Source: Microbacterium flavum (GTDB lineage Bacteria; Actinomycetota; Actinomycetes; Actinomycetales; Microbacteriaceae). From it: 32,162 nucleotides of DNA. Position 1 is the first letter of the stretch. Each line of letters starts with the position of its first letter. Below, in pieces: positions 1 to 6,376 of the stretch. The DNA is taken from contig NZ_JAFLHG010000020.1 of the NCBI RefSeq assembly GCF_018717645.1, positions 1 through 32,162 on the forward strand, in the 5' to 3' direction. The position numbers and the translations under genes are program-made. The notes under the pieces were generated by a model. That model was not told where the DNA came from, did no database searches, and saw only the letters and a program-made list of their open reading frames with translations.

Positions 1-250
1 GGCCCGCGGGGGCGTAGGACGGCGCATGCGCCCCGAACCCGTGTCCGCGGTCGTAGGCGGCGCGCGCCGCGGGCGTGCCGACGAGGTCCCAGGCGCGCTG
101 CACCTGCACGAACACCGCGGCGTCGCCGCCGGTGTCGGGATGGGTCTGCCGCAGGCGCAGGCGGTACGCCTTGCGGAGGTCGTCGTCCGTGGCATCCGGC
201 GCGCTCTGCAGCACCTCGTACGCCGACGCCGACAGCGGCGAATCGAACAC
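1..250 (-). CDS. J-domain (DnaJ-like) protein, C-terminus cut off by the window
   Basis: Read from a GTG at 250 on the minus strand, the first 70 or so residues form a J domain. A YEVL helix start is at about residue 11, a KAYR stretch at 27-30, and the diagnostic HPD tripeptide at 37-39, followed by a WDLVG and an AAYDRG segment. J domains stimulate the ATPase of Hsp70 (DnaK) through HPD. There is no evidence here for the Gly/Phe or zinc-finger regions of true DnaJ, but the gene runs off the left edge. The start lies 3 bases after the stop of the hydrolase gene upstream, so the two are probably cotranscribed. In Microbacteriaceae such short DnaJ-domain proteins often have a membrane or disordered tail; that part is not visible. 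The domain call is secure and the client is unknown. Confidence 0.85.
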   Translation of the reverse strand, partial: MFDSPLSASAYEVLQSAPDATDDDLRKAYRLRLRQTHPDTGGDAAVFVQVQRAWDLVGTPAARAAYDRGHGFGAHAPSYAPAG

Positions 251-253
251 CTG

Positions 254-1348
254 TCAGCCCCAGAGCGCCGCGGCGGGAACGGACGCGAGAGCAGTGGCGC
301 CGATCCCCTCCGACAGCTCGTCGAGCGAGGCGGGATGCCACGCGGGCGTGCGGTCCTTGTCCACCACCTGCGCCCGGATCCCCTCGACGAGGTCGGGCTG
401 GGTGTTCGCGAACCACAGGACGAGGCCGTACTCCTGCGCGAGCGCCGCCCTCAGATCGGGCAGCGTGCGCGCCGCGCGGACGGCGGCGAGGGTGACCGCG
501 AGCGCGGTGGGCGAGAGCTCCTCGAGGGTCTGCGCCGCGCGCGCCGCCGCGGGCTCGCTGCGCGCGCGCAGGCGCTGCAGGATGCCGGGCACCGTGTCGG
601 CCGCGAAGGTGTCGTCGATCCACTCCCGCGCCGCCGCGAGCGCGGAGGGCTCCGGGGTCTCGTCGAACAGGAGGACGAGTTCGGACGGGGTGCCCGGGTC
701 GGCGCGTGTGCGGAGGGCGTCGACGAGGTCGCCCAGAAGATCGCTCGGGACGAGGGCATCGGCGAAACCGGCGTAGATCGCATCGGCGGCATCCATCGAC
801 GCCCCCGTCAGCGCGAGATACTCGCCGACGCGACCGGGGGCGCGGGCGAGCAGCCAGGATCCGCCCACGTCGGGGGTGAAGCCGATGCGCGTCTCGGGCA
901 TCGCGAGCCGGGAGCGCTCGGTGACGATCCGCACGGCCGCGTGCCCGGCCAGGCCGATGCCGCCGCCCATCGTGACGCCGTCGGCGAGCACGACGACGGG
1001 CTTCGGGTACTCCGCGATGCGCGCGTTGAGCGCGTACTCCGCGCGGAAGAAGTCGGCGGTGAGGTCCGCGCGCCCCGAGACGATCTGCTCGCGGAGGCCG
1101 CGGACGTCGCCCCCTGCGCATAGGCCGCGATCGCCGGCACCATCCAGGAGCACGATCGAGACCTCGGAATCGGTCTCCCAGGCATCCAGGGCGCGGGCCA
1201 GCTGCTCGATCATGTCGAGGTCGAGCGCGTTGATCGCACGGGGACGGTTGAGCGTCAGATGGCCGACGCCGTCGGCCGCGCGGGCGAGGACGGTCGGCTC
1301 GGCGTCGACGGGGGCAGTGGCGGCGTCGCGACCGGGTTCAGTGCTCAC
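254..1348 (-). CDS. 3-hydroxyisobutyryl-CoA hydrolase-like enzyme (enoyl-CoA hydratase/isomerase superfamily)
   Basis: A crotonase-fold protein of 364 residues, longer than plain enoyl-CoA hydratases (about 260) and matching the HIBYL-CoA hydrolase group. The oxyanion-hole segments are visible: LCAGGDV at about residue 75-81 and MGGGIGLAGH near 128-137. The hydrolase signature MPETRIGFTPDVGG carries E152 and D160, eight residues apart like the catalytic Glu/Asp of HIBCH. In valine breakdown this enzyme splits 3-hydroxyisobutyryl-CoA to the free acid and CoA; it would be cytosolic. No other valine-catabolic gene is in the window, so the substrate is inferred from the family. I chose GTG at 1348 because a TAACGT box lies 7 bases upstream, fitting a leaderless start. 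A TTG at 1381 would add 11 residues without support. A promiscuous acyl-CoA hydrolase remains possible. Confidence 0.82.
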   Translation of the reverse strand: MSTEPGRDAATAPVDAEPTVLARAADGVGHLTLNRPRAINALDLDMIEQLARALDAWETDSEVSIVLLDGAGDRGLCAGGDVRGLREQIVSGRADLTADFFRAEYALNARIAEYPKPVVVLADGVTMGGGIGLAGHAAVRIVTERSRLAMPETRIGFTPDVGGSWLLARAPGRVGEYLALTGASMDAADAIYAGFADALVPSDLLGDLVDALRTRADPGTPSELVLLFDETPEPSALAAAREWIDDTFAADTVPGILQRLRARSEPAAARAAQTLEELSPTALAVTLAAVRAARTLPDLRAALAQEYGLVLWFANTQPDLVEGIRAQVVDKDRTPAWHPASLDELSEGIGATALASVPAAALWG

Positions 1349-1355
1349 CCCGGCA

Positions 1356-1361
1356 ACGTTA
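1356..1361 (-). promoter_or_regulatory. -10 box of the HIBYL-CoA hydrolase-like gene, leaderless geometry
   Basis: TAACGT on the minus strand is followed by 7 bases and then the GTG start at 1348. The spacing puts the predicted transcript start at the start codon. Confidence 0.5.
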
Positions 1362-1480
1362 CCCGGCGTCGCAGGGCGCAAGCCCCGCCGCGGAGGCGAT
1401 ACTCACGGAGTCCTCGACGCGCGCGGCGCGGCGGTTTCCGACAGGATGGGAAGAACGCCACCGCCGACGAGAGGTCCCCC

Positions 1481-2794
1481 ATGCCCGACGGACACGTGCT
1501 CGAGTTCACCGACGTGACCAAGAGGTTCGGGGCGGTGTCGGCCGTCGACCGGCTGAGCGCGAGGGTGGAGCCGGGCACCGTGACCGGATTCCTCGGCCCG
1601 AACGGCGCGGGGAAGACGACGACCCTGCGCATCCTTCTCGGCCTCGTGCGGGCCACCTCGGGATCGGCCACGATCGGCGGCAAGAGGTACGCCGAACTCG
1701 AGCACCCGCTGCAGACCGTGGGGGCCGCGCTCGAGGCATCGAGCTTCCACCCGGGGCGGAGCGCCGCGAACCACCTGCGCGTCTACGCCCGCGCGGCCGC
1801 GATCAGCGACGCGCGCGTCGACGAGGTGCTCGGCCTGGTCGGACTGGCCGATGTCGCCGGCCGCAAGGTCGGCGGCTTCTCACTCGGGATGCGCCAGCGC
1901 TTGGGGCTCGCGTACACGCTTCTCGGCGATCCGGGAGTGCTCGTCCTCGACGAGCCGGCGAACGGGCTCGACCCCGAAGGCATCCGGTGGCTGCGCGGAT
2001 TCCTGCGGAGCCTCGCTCAAGAGGGGCGCACCGTGCTGGTCTCGTCGCACATGCTCGCCGAGGTCCAGCAGACCGTCTCGGCGCTGCTCGTCATCTCGCG
2101 AGGCCGCCTCGTCTTCCAGGGGCAGATGTCCGATCTCACGCAGCCCGGCGACTACGCGACCGTCATCGACGCCCCCGACCGTGCCGCGCTGGCGGCGGCG
2201 CTGGATGCCGAGGGCATCGCGTACGAGCAGCTGCGCACCGGTTTCACGGTGCGCACGGCCGAGCCCGCCCGCCTCGGCGCGATCGCGGCGGACGCCGGCA
2301 TCGCGCTCTCGAACCTCCAGCGCCGGGGCCCGGCGCTGGAGGAGGTCTTCCTCGACCTCGTCAACGGCACCCGCGTGCATGCGTCGGTCGCGGGGGCGAC
2401 GCCTGCCGCTGCCGAGGTCGCCGCCGCCGCACCCGCCGCGGCCGCACCCGCCGACACCGCGGCGCCTCCCGAAGGCGACGCGACCCCACCCGCACCCGGG
2501 CCGGACCCCGGGGACGGCGCAGATGCCCCCGCCGCGGAACCCGCGCCGCGCACCCCGACGGTCGCCCCCGAGGTCGTCGAGGATCTCGACGACCCGGTGA
2601 TCGCCCCGACGGAGGACGGCGTGCGCTGGGATGCCGGGCAGCCGCGCACCGAGTCCGACGCGGAGGCCGATGCGTTCTTCGCCCGCTACGACCACCTCAC
2701 GGACGGCTCGGGACCGCACGGCGCTCCCGCGACCGCCCGCGACACCGCATCCCCCCGCAGCGACGCGACCCACGAAGGAGGGGAGCAGCGATGA
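1481..2794 (+). CDS. ABC transporter ATP-binding protein with long disordered C-terminal tail
   Basis: ATPase subunit of an ABC-2 type exporter (BcrA/CcmA group), 437 residues. Walker A GPNGAGKTT is at 39-47, the ABC signature is the FSLGMRQRL stretch, Walker B is VLVLDEP with the D-loop NGLDPEG, and the switch histidine is in SSHML. The usual subunit of this type ends near residue 305 (LEEVFLDLVNGTRV). Here about 130 residues follow, rich in Ala/Pro and then acidic, ending with an FFARYDHL patch; this tail is unusual. GAGAGG lies 6 bases before the ATG. The stop overlaps the permease start (ATGA), so the two are translationally coupled. It drives ATP-dependent export or membrane remodelling with the permease at 2791; the substrate cannot be told from sequence. 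A CAGGAT at about 1442-1447 could be its -10. Confidence 0.93.
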   Translation: MPDGHVLEFTDVTKRFGAVSAVDRLSARVEPGTVTGFLGPNGAGKTTTLRILLGLVRATSGSATIGGKRYAELEHPLQTVGAALEASSFHPGRSAANHLRVYARAAAISDARVDEVLGLVGLADVAGRKVGGFSLGMRQRLGLAYTLLGDPGVLVLDEPANGLDPEGIRWLRGFLRSLAQEGRTVLVSSHMLAEVQQTVSALLVISRGRLVFQGQMSDLTQPGDYATVIDAPDRAALAAALDAEGIAYEQLRTGFTVRTAEPARLGAIAADAGIALSNLQRRGPALEEVFLDLVNGTRVHASVAGATPAAAEVAAAAPAAAAPADTAAPPEGDATPPAPGPDPGDGADAPAAEPAPRTPTVAPEVVEDLDDPVIAPTEDGVRWDAGQPRTESDAEADAFFARYDHLTDGSGPHGAPATARDTASPRSDATHEGGEQR

Positions 2795-3621
2795 GCCTCG
2801 TCCACGCCACCCGCTCCGAGCTGACCAAGCAGTTCACCACGTCGATCTGGTGGATCCTCGCGCTCATCCTCCTCCTGTACGTCGGAGTCACGGCGGGTGG
2901 TCTCGGTGCGACGTTCGCAGCGGTCGCCTCGGGCGTGATCGGCCCCGACACGATGAACGGTCCGGCGCCCTCGGCGGAGATGCTCGCGCCGCTCATCTAC
3001 AGCCTCGCCACGTCCGTCGGCTACGTGTTCCCGCTCCTGATCGGAACGCTCCTGGTCACCGGCGAGTTCCGCCACAAGACCCTCACGCCCACCTTCCTCG
3101 CGACCCCTCGGCGCGGTATCGCGCTCGGCGGCAAGGTCACGGCCGGCCTCGTCATGGGCGGTCTGTACGCCGTCGTCGGGATCATCGCCGCGGTCGCTCC
3201 GGGAGCGGGCCTTCTCGCCGGGTTCGGCCTCGACGCGCAGCTCGGCTCGTCGGACACGTGGGCCCTCATCGGCCGCATGGTGCTCGCGTTCGTGCTCTGG
3301 GTGCTCGTCGGCATCGGCGCCGGGACGCTCATCCGCAACCAGGTCGCCGCGATCGTCGGCGTCCTCGCGTTCACGCAGTTCGTCGAGCCGATCGTTCGCA
3401 CCGTCGCGAGCTTCGTCGACGGCCTCTCGACCGTCACGGAGTACCTCCCCGGCGCGGCATCCGACGCTCTCGTCGGCGCGAGCGTGTTCACCACGCTCGG
3501 CGGGGCGGGGGATGCCGGGGCCTCGCTCGCCTGGTGGGGCGGCGGGCTCCTGCTCCTCGGCTACGCCGCCGTGTTCCTCGTGCTCGGCTACCTCGTCAGC
3601 TGGCGCCGCGACGTCAGCTGA
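2791..3621 (+). CDS. ABC-2 type transporter permease
   Basis: A 276-residue membrane protein with about six hydrophobic segments: roughly 21-50, 68-92, 112-140, 160-185, 190-215 and 240-270. Its N-terminus, with SELTKQFTTSIWW, is typical of ABC-2 permeases that begin with a cytoplasmic amphipathic helix. TGEFRHKTLTPTFLATPRR between the second and third segments is the conserved EFRHKT loop that contacts the ATPase in this family. The ATG overlaps the stop of the ATPase by four bases, and a GGAGGGGAG tract precedes it, so the two form one transporter. Members export peptides, antibiotics or lipids, or act in self-protection; neither gene names the cargo. The gene ends 4 bases before the stop of the convergent gene at 3626. 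Confidence 0.9.
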   Translation: MSLVHATRSELTKQFTTSIWWILALILLLYVGVTAGGLGATFAAVASGVIGPDTMNGPAPSAEMLAPLIYSLATSVGYVFPLLIGTLLVTGEFRHKTLTPTFLATPRRGIALGGKVTAGLVMGGLYAVVGIIAAVAPGAGLLAGFGLDAQLGSSDTWALIGRMVLAFVLWVLVGIGAGTLIRNQVAAIVGVLAFTQFVEPIVRTVASFVDGLSTVTEYLPGAASDALVGASVFTTLGGAGDAGASLAWWGGGLLLLGYAAVFLVLGYLVSWRRDVS

Positions 3622-3625
3622 CCGC

Positions 3626-4072
3626 TCAGGCGGTCGCGGGGCGCGGGGCCCGGCTCGCGCGCGGGCGACGCGCGCGAGGCGCCCGCGCCGCGATCTCGGC
3701 GACATCCTCCGCGACGTCGTCGCCGTCGAGGCGGAGCGCCCGCACGAGGGCGAGGCCGTGGCTGGTGGTGAGCACGAGCCGTGAGAACTCGGCATCCGCA
3801 TCCAGGTCGATGACGGCGGCGGGATGACGCCGACGCACGACGACGAAATCGTCACCGCTGGCGGAGGCCCACGTCCCCATCGCGAACGCCCCCCGAACGA
3901 GAGTGCCAGGGCTCGGCACGCCGCGCAGCCACGTCCACGCGTCGTCGGTCAGCTGCACGCGACGGATGAGGTCGCGGGGCACCCGCACGGGATCGCTGCG
4001 GCGCGCGAGGGTCCGTTCGATCGGCGAGAGCGCGACCTCCAGCTGCGTCGAGTCCAGCAGCAGAGTCACCAT
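3626..4072 (-). CDS. Uncharacterised PH-like domain protein
   Basis: A 148-residue soluble protein I cannot name. Alternating strands (EVALSPIERTLARR, VRVPRDLIRRVQL, RGAFAMGTW, FVVVRRRHPAAVIDL, FSRLVLTTS) followed by a helix (HGLALVRAL) resemble the small PH-like proteins common in Actinobacteria, where the GTW and the RxxPAVVIDL strand are recurrent. The last 25 residues are a basic Arg/Ala/Pro tail. It lies convergent to the ABC permease with a 4-base gap, and no partner is evident. A CAGACT box sits 6 bases before the ATG, suggesting its own leaderless promoter. A GTG directly follows the ATG, so the start could shift by one codon. The function is unknown; the fold assignment is tentative. 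Confidence 0.7.
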   Translation of the reverse strand: MVTLLLDSTQLEVALSPIERTLARRSDPVRVPRDLIRRVQLTDDAWTWLRGVPSPGTLVRGAFAMGTWASASGDDFVVVRRRHPAAVIDLDADAEFSRLVLTTSHGLALVRALRLDGDDVAEDVAEIAARAPRARRPRASRAPRPATA

Positions 4073-4078
4073 GTCTTC

Positions 4079-4084
4079 AGTCTG
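4079..4084 (-). promoter_or_regulatory. Putative -10 box of the PH-like gene
   Basis: CAGACT on the minus strand lies 6 bases before the ATG at 4072. The box departs from TAnnnT only at its first base. The remaining bases between here and the hemD stop at 4172 show nothing else recognisable. Confidence 0.35.
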
Positions 4085-4171
4085 CCAGCGCGCGCATGCC
4101 CGTTCGAGGATGAACCGACAACGATCCGATCTCGACGCGCCGCGTCCGCCCCGCGGAGGGGCACGGCCGGC

Positions 4172-4966
4172 TCAGACGGCGAACTCGTCCGTCGCGTGGG
4201 GCAGAGGGAAGTTCTGCACCGCGGCGATCAGTCCCTCGACGGTCTGCTCGCGGGCCACCGCGTTCACACCGAGTCCGGCCTTGCGGGCGTCCTTCGCCGT
4301 CCGCGGTCCGATCGCCGCGACGACGGTGGATGCCGGAATCTCGGGGAACTGGAGCCGCACCTGCTCGGCGACTGATCCACTCGTGACGAGGATCGCGTTG
4401 ATGCGCCCCGACTCGACGTCGTGGGCGATGCGCTCTGTCACCGGCACGCCGACCGTGCGATAGGCGACGACGCTGCGCACGTCGTGACCGGCCTCGGTGA
4501 GCCGGCGCGTGAGGACGGGCTTGGCGATCTCGCTGCGGAGGGTGAGGATGCGGCGCGGCTCGGGTTCGAGATCGATCATCTGCGCGGCCATCCCGGCCGC
4601 CGAATTGTCTTCGTCGGGGACGAGGTCGACCCGGTAGCCCACGGCGGCCAGTGCGGTCGCGGTCGTCTCACCGACGGCGGCGACGCGCGTGGTGGCGGGG
4701 ATCTGCGCGCGGTAGGCGTACAGGACGTCCACCGTCGTCGCGCTCGTGAGGGTGACCCAGTCGAAGATGCCCGATGCCAGGTCCGCGAGAGCGCGCTCGA
4801 GCGTCTCCTGGTCGGTGGAGGGGGCGAAGTTGATGAGGGGCGCGATCACGGGCACCGCGCCTTGACCGCGCAGCGTTGCGGCCACCGAGTCTCCCCACGG
4901 GCCGCCGCGCGGCACGAGCACACGCCACCCCTTGAGGGGCTTCGCGGGCTGTTGGTGGTGATTCAT
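4172..4966 (-). CDS. hemD: Uroporphyrinogen-III synthase
   Basis: A 264-residue cytosolic enzyme that cyclises and inverts ring D of hydroxymethylbilane to give uroporphyrinogen III. The two-domain HemD pattern is visible: WRVLVPRGGPWGDSVAATL at the N-terminus, WVTLTSATTV near 90, RVAAVGETTATAL near 113, ILTLRSEIAKPVL in the second domain, ILVTSGSVAEQV near 200, and AAIGPRTAKDARKAGL near the end. The length is normal. The ATG at 4966 follows a GAGAGTCGAG tract. Its substrate is made by HemC, which is not in this window, and neither hemB nor hemL follows it, unlike many actinobacterial heme operons. A second heme gene, hemY, is at 6377, separated by three membrane-protein genes. The 184 bases upstream hold a possible promoter and a small ORF that touches this start. 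Confidence 0.9.
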   Translation of the reverse strand: MNHHQQPAKPLKGWRVLVPRGGPWGDSVAATLRGQGAVPVIAPLINFAPSTDQETLERALADLASGIFDWVTLTSATTVDVLYAYRAQIPATTRVAAVGETTATALAAVGYRVDLVPDEDNSAAGMAAQMIDLEPEPRRILTLRSEIAKPVLTRRLTEAGHDVRSVVAYRTVGVPVTERIAHDVESGRINAILVTSGSVAEQVRLQFPEIPASTVVAAIGPRTAKDARKAGLGVNAVAREQTVEGLIAAVQNFPLPHATDEFAV

Positions 4967-5103
4967 GCTCGACTCTCGTGCTGCTCGATCGGACACACGT
5001 CATCGCACATCCGACGTGTCGCACCCGATGCGGAGACGGCTGCGTCTTCGGGACGGCAGGTCGGCAGCCTCTGCATCGTCGCCACTGCCTGGTACACGAG
5101 CAT
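4963..5103 (-). other. Possible small upstream ORF or leader of hemD (46 codons), doubtful
   Basis: An ATG at 5103 opens a 46-codon frame whose TGA overlaps the hemD ATG as ATGA, the geometry of translational coupling. It has three cysteines after the start region, two in CDDVC. Against it, the third-position G+C of the frame is clearly lower than in the surrounding genes (13 of 46 codons end in A or T), the SD is poor, and the ATG lies inside a candidate -10 box. The stretch may simply be the untranslated leader of hemD. I do not recognise the peptide. Confidence 0.2.
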
Positions 5104-5104
5104 A
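5099..5104 (-). promoter_or_regulatory. Candidate -10 box upstream of hemD
   Basis: TATGCT on the minus strand is the best -10-like hexamer in the 184-base gap before hemD and would give a leader of about 125 bases. No convincing -35 is seen. Read-through from the DUF3618 gene is an alternative. Confidence 0.3.
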
Positions 5105-5150
5105 CCCCCGCGTCGTGGCGCAGACGCGGTGGAGCTGGGACGGGGTGCGG

Positions 5151-5423
5151 TCAGCGCGTGTATGCGCGGACCATCCCCCACACGGCGAGCCCGACGGCGG
5201 CCGCCACGCCCACGACGGCGATGACGCCCTCGACGGGCTTGCTCTTCACGAACCCGCGGGCACCGGCCACGGCATCCTCCGTCGCCCGGGTGATCCGCTT
5301 GGGGACGTTGGACTTCTCCTCGATGGCGGCGAGCGCGGCCTTCAGCTCCGCCCGTGCCTTCTCGACGGGATCACTGATCCCGAGGGGGACCGCGGTGCGG
5401 GGAACAGGAACCTCAATACTCAT
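5151..5423 (-). CDS. DUF3618 membrane-anchored protein
   Basis: A 90-residue protein. The N-terminal half has the DUF3618 helix DPVEKARAELKAALAAIEEKSNVPKRI; a single membrane span follows at about 66-84 (VIAVVGVAAAVGLAVWGMV), with a basic C-terminal end. Function is unknown for the family. Its ATG overlaps the end of the holin-X gene by 11 bases, so it is the third gene of a YtxH - holin-X - DUF3618 run on the minus strand. These three families commonly occur together in Actinobacteria and are thought to be envelope or stress proteins; that is family context, not evidence from the sequence. Confidence 0.82.
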   Translation of the reverse strand: MSIEVPVPRTAVPLGISDPVEKARAELKAALAAIEEKSNVPKRITRATEDAVAGARGFVKSKPVEGVIAVVGVAAAVGLAVWGMVRAYTR

Positions 5424-5823
5424 CAGCCACGTCCTTCACGATGCGCGCGTCGACGGTGATCGCCTGTGCGGGGTTCTCCTTCTTGGCGAGCTTCTTGAAC
5501 CGCTGCAGCCCGAGGAGCGCGGCCACGACGATGATCACGAGGAAGACCCCGACGACGATCAGCGACGCGACCCACGCCGGAATCCACGACGCCAGGCCGA
5601 TGATGGCGAACGCGCCGAGAGCCGGGATCAGCCAGAAGAGGAAGAACAGCGCGACGATGAACCACACGCCGCCCAGACCGGCCTGCTTGCCGGCGCTCTT
5701 GGCCCAGCTCTTGGCCGAGTCGATCTCCGCGACGACGAGGTTGCGGACGAGTTCAGGGACTTCGCCGAGCAGCGTGAAGAGGCTGTCGTCGGAGCGATCG
5801 CGGAAGCCGCGAGGCGTGCTCAT
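5413..5823 (-). CDS. Actinobacterial holin-X / phage holin superfamily III membrane protein
   Basis: A 136-residue protein with a soluble helical N-terminus (LFTLLGEVPELVRNLVVAEIDSAK) and two adjacent membrane spans at about 50-72 and 78-104. A basic KKLAKKE segment and a short tail follow. This is the layout of the Holin-X (DUF1469-like) family. Despite the name, most chromosomal members are not phage genes, and there is no endolysin or other phage gene nearby. The ATG at 5823 lies one base after the YtxH stop, so translation is likely coupled. Longer upstream ATGs would extend into the YtxH gene. Role uncertain, probably envelope-associated. Confidence 0.82.
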   Translation of the reverse strand: MSTPRGFRDRSDDSLFTLLGEVPELVRNLVVAEIDSAKSWAKSAGKQAGLGGVWFIVALFFLFWLIPALGAFAIIGLASWIPAWVASLIVVGVFLVIIVVAALLGLQRFKKLAKKENPAQAITVDARIVKDVADEY

Positions 5824-5824
5824 C

Positions 5825-6232
5825 TCAGGAGTCCGTCGCGGCGTGCGTGGCCGCGTGCGCGTCGGCCTTCGCATCGGGGACGGCCTTGTCGGCGGCCTTC
5901 TTCACCTCGGTCGCGGTCGCCTCCGCGCCGCGCGCGACATCGGCCTTCGAGTCCTTGCCCGCCTTGATCGCGGCATCCAGCTTCTGCCCCGGCGAGCCGT
6001 TCCTGGTGGCGGCCTTGGTCACTTTGACCGCGCCGTCCCAGATGGCCGAGGGAAGGGCGAGCGCAGCGGTCTTGCCGGCCTCGGCGACCTTTCCGACCTG
6101 CTTCTGCACGGGCGCGGTGTTCCACGCCTTCAGGAAACCCGACTTGATCTGCTCGTACCGCTCGCGCCCTGCGCGCGAACCCAGGACGTAGCCCGCGGCG
6201 AGCCCCACGACGATCCCGATCTTGCCCTTCAT
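5825..6232 (-). CDS. YtxH-domain membrane protein
   Basis: A 135-residue protein starting MKGKIGIVVGLAAGYVLGSRAG, the classic YtxH opening: one short glycine-rich membrane span followed by the GSRAGRERYEQI motif. The rest is an Ala/Lys/Asp-rich amphipathic helical tail, reminiscent of LEA-like stress proteins. A strong GAGGAG lies 6 bases before the ATG at 6232, which decides this start over an ATG four codons upstream. It heads the three-gene membrane run. YtxH proteins in Firmicutes belong to the general stress regulon; the role in Actinobacteria is not established. Confidence 0.85.
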   Translation of the reverse strand: MKGKIGIVVGLAAGYVLGSRAGRERYEQIKSGFLKAWNTAPVQKQVGKVAEAGKTAALALPSAIWDGAVKVTKAATRNGSPGQKLDAAIKAGKDSKADVARGAEATATEVKKAADKAVPDAKADAHAATHAATDS

Positions 6233-6270
6233 GGTGCTCCTCACGGTCGAACGGCGGTGGTGTCCTGACC

Positions 6271-6276
6271 AGGGTA
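6271..6276 (-). promoter_or_regulatory. Candidate -10 box for the YtxH - holin-X - DUF3618 run
   Basis: TACCCT on the minus strand lies about 40 bases before the YtxH ATG, leaving room for a leader with the strong GAGGAG site. No clear -35 is visible. Confidence 0.35.
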
Positions 6277-6340
6277 ACGCTGTATTCCGACGCGAGCATC
6301 CGTCCTTGTCTCCGGCGGCGTCCTTTGGTAGGGCGCGGGC

Positions 6341-6369
6341 GCGGGGCGGATGTCGCGCGCACGCCCCGC
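6341..6369 (-). repeat. GC-rich hairpin downstream of hemY
   Basis: GCGGGGCG at 6341-6348 pairs perfectly with CGCCCCGC at 6362-6369 over a 13-base loop, just after the hemY stop. There is no T tract, so it may be a U-less terminator or a 3' stability hairpin. Confidence 0.35.
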
Positions 6370-6376
6370 CCGCTCG

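Noticed and set aside
26..1123. Long plus-strand ORFs opposite the hydrolase gene, and similar ORFs of 200-1059 codons opposite or out of frame with other genes
   Set aside because: They are antisense or frame shadows produced by high G+C; their translations are Arg/Gly/Ala-rich and lack domains, while the opposite strand carries recognisable families.
5413..5823. Holin gene as a sign of a prophage
   Set aside because: No lysin, capsid, integrase or att site is nearby, and the protein is the chromosomal holin-X type.
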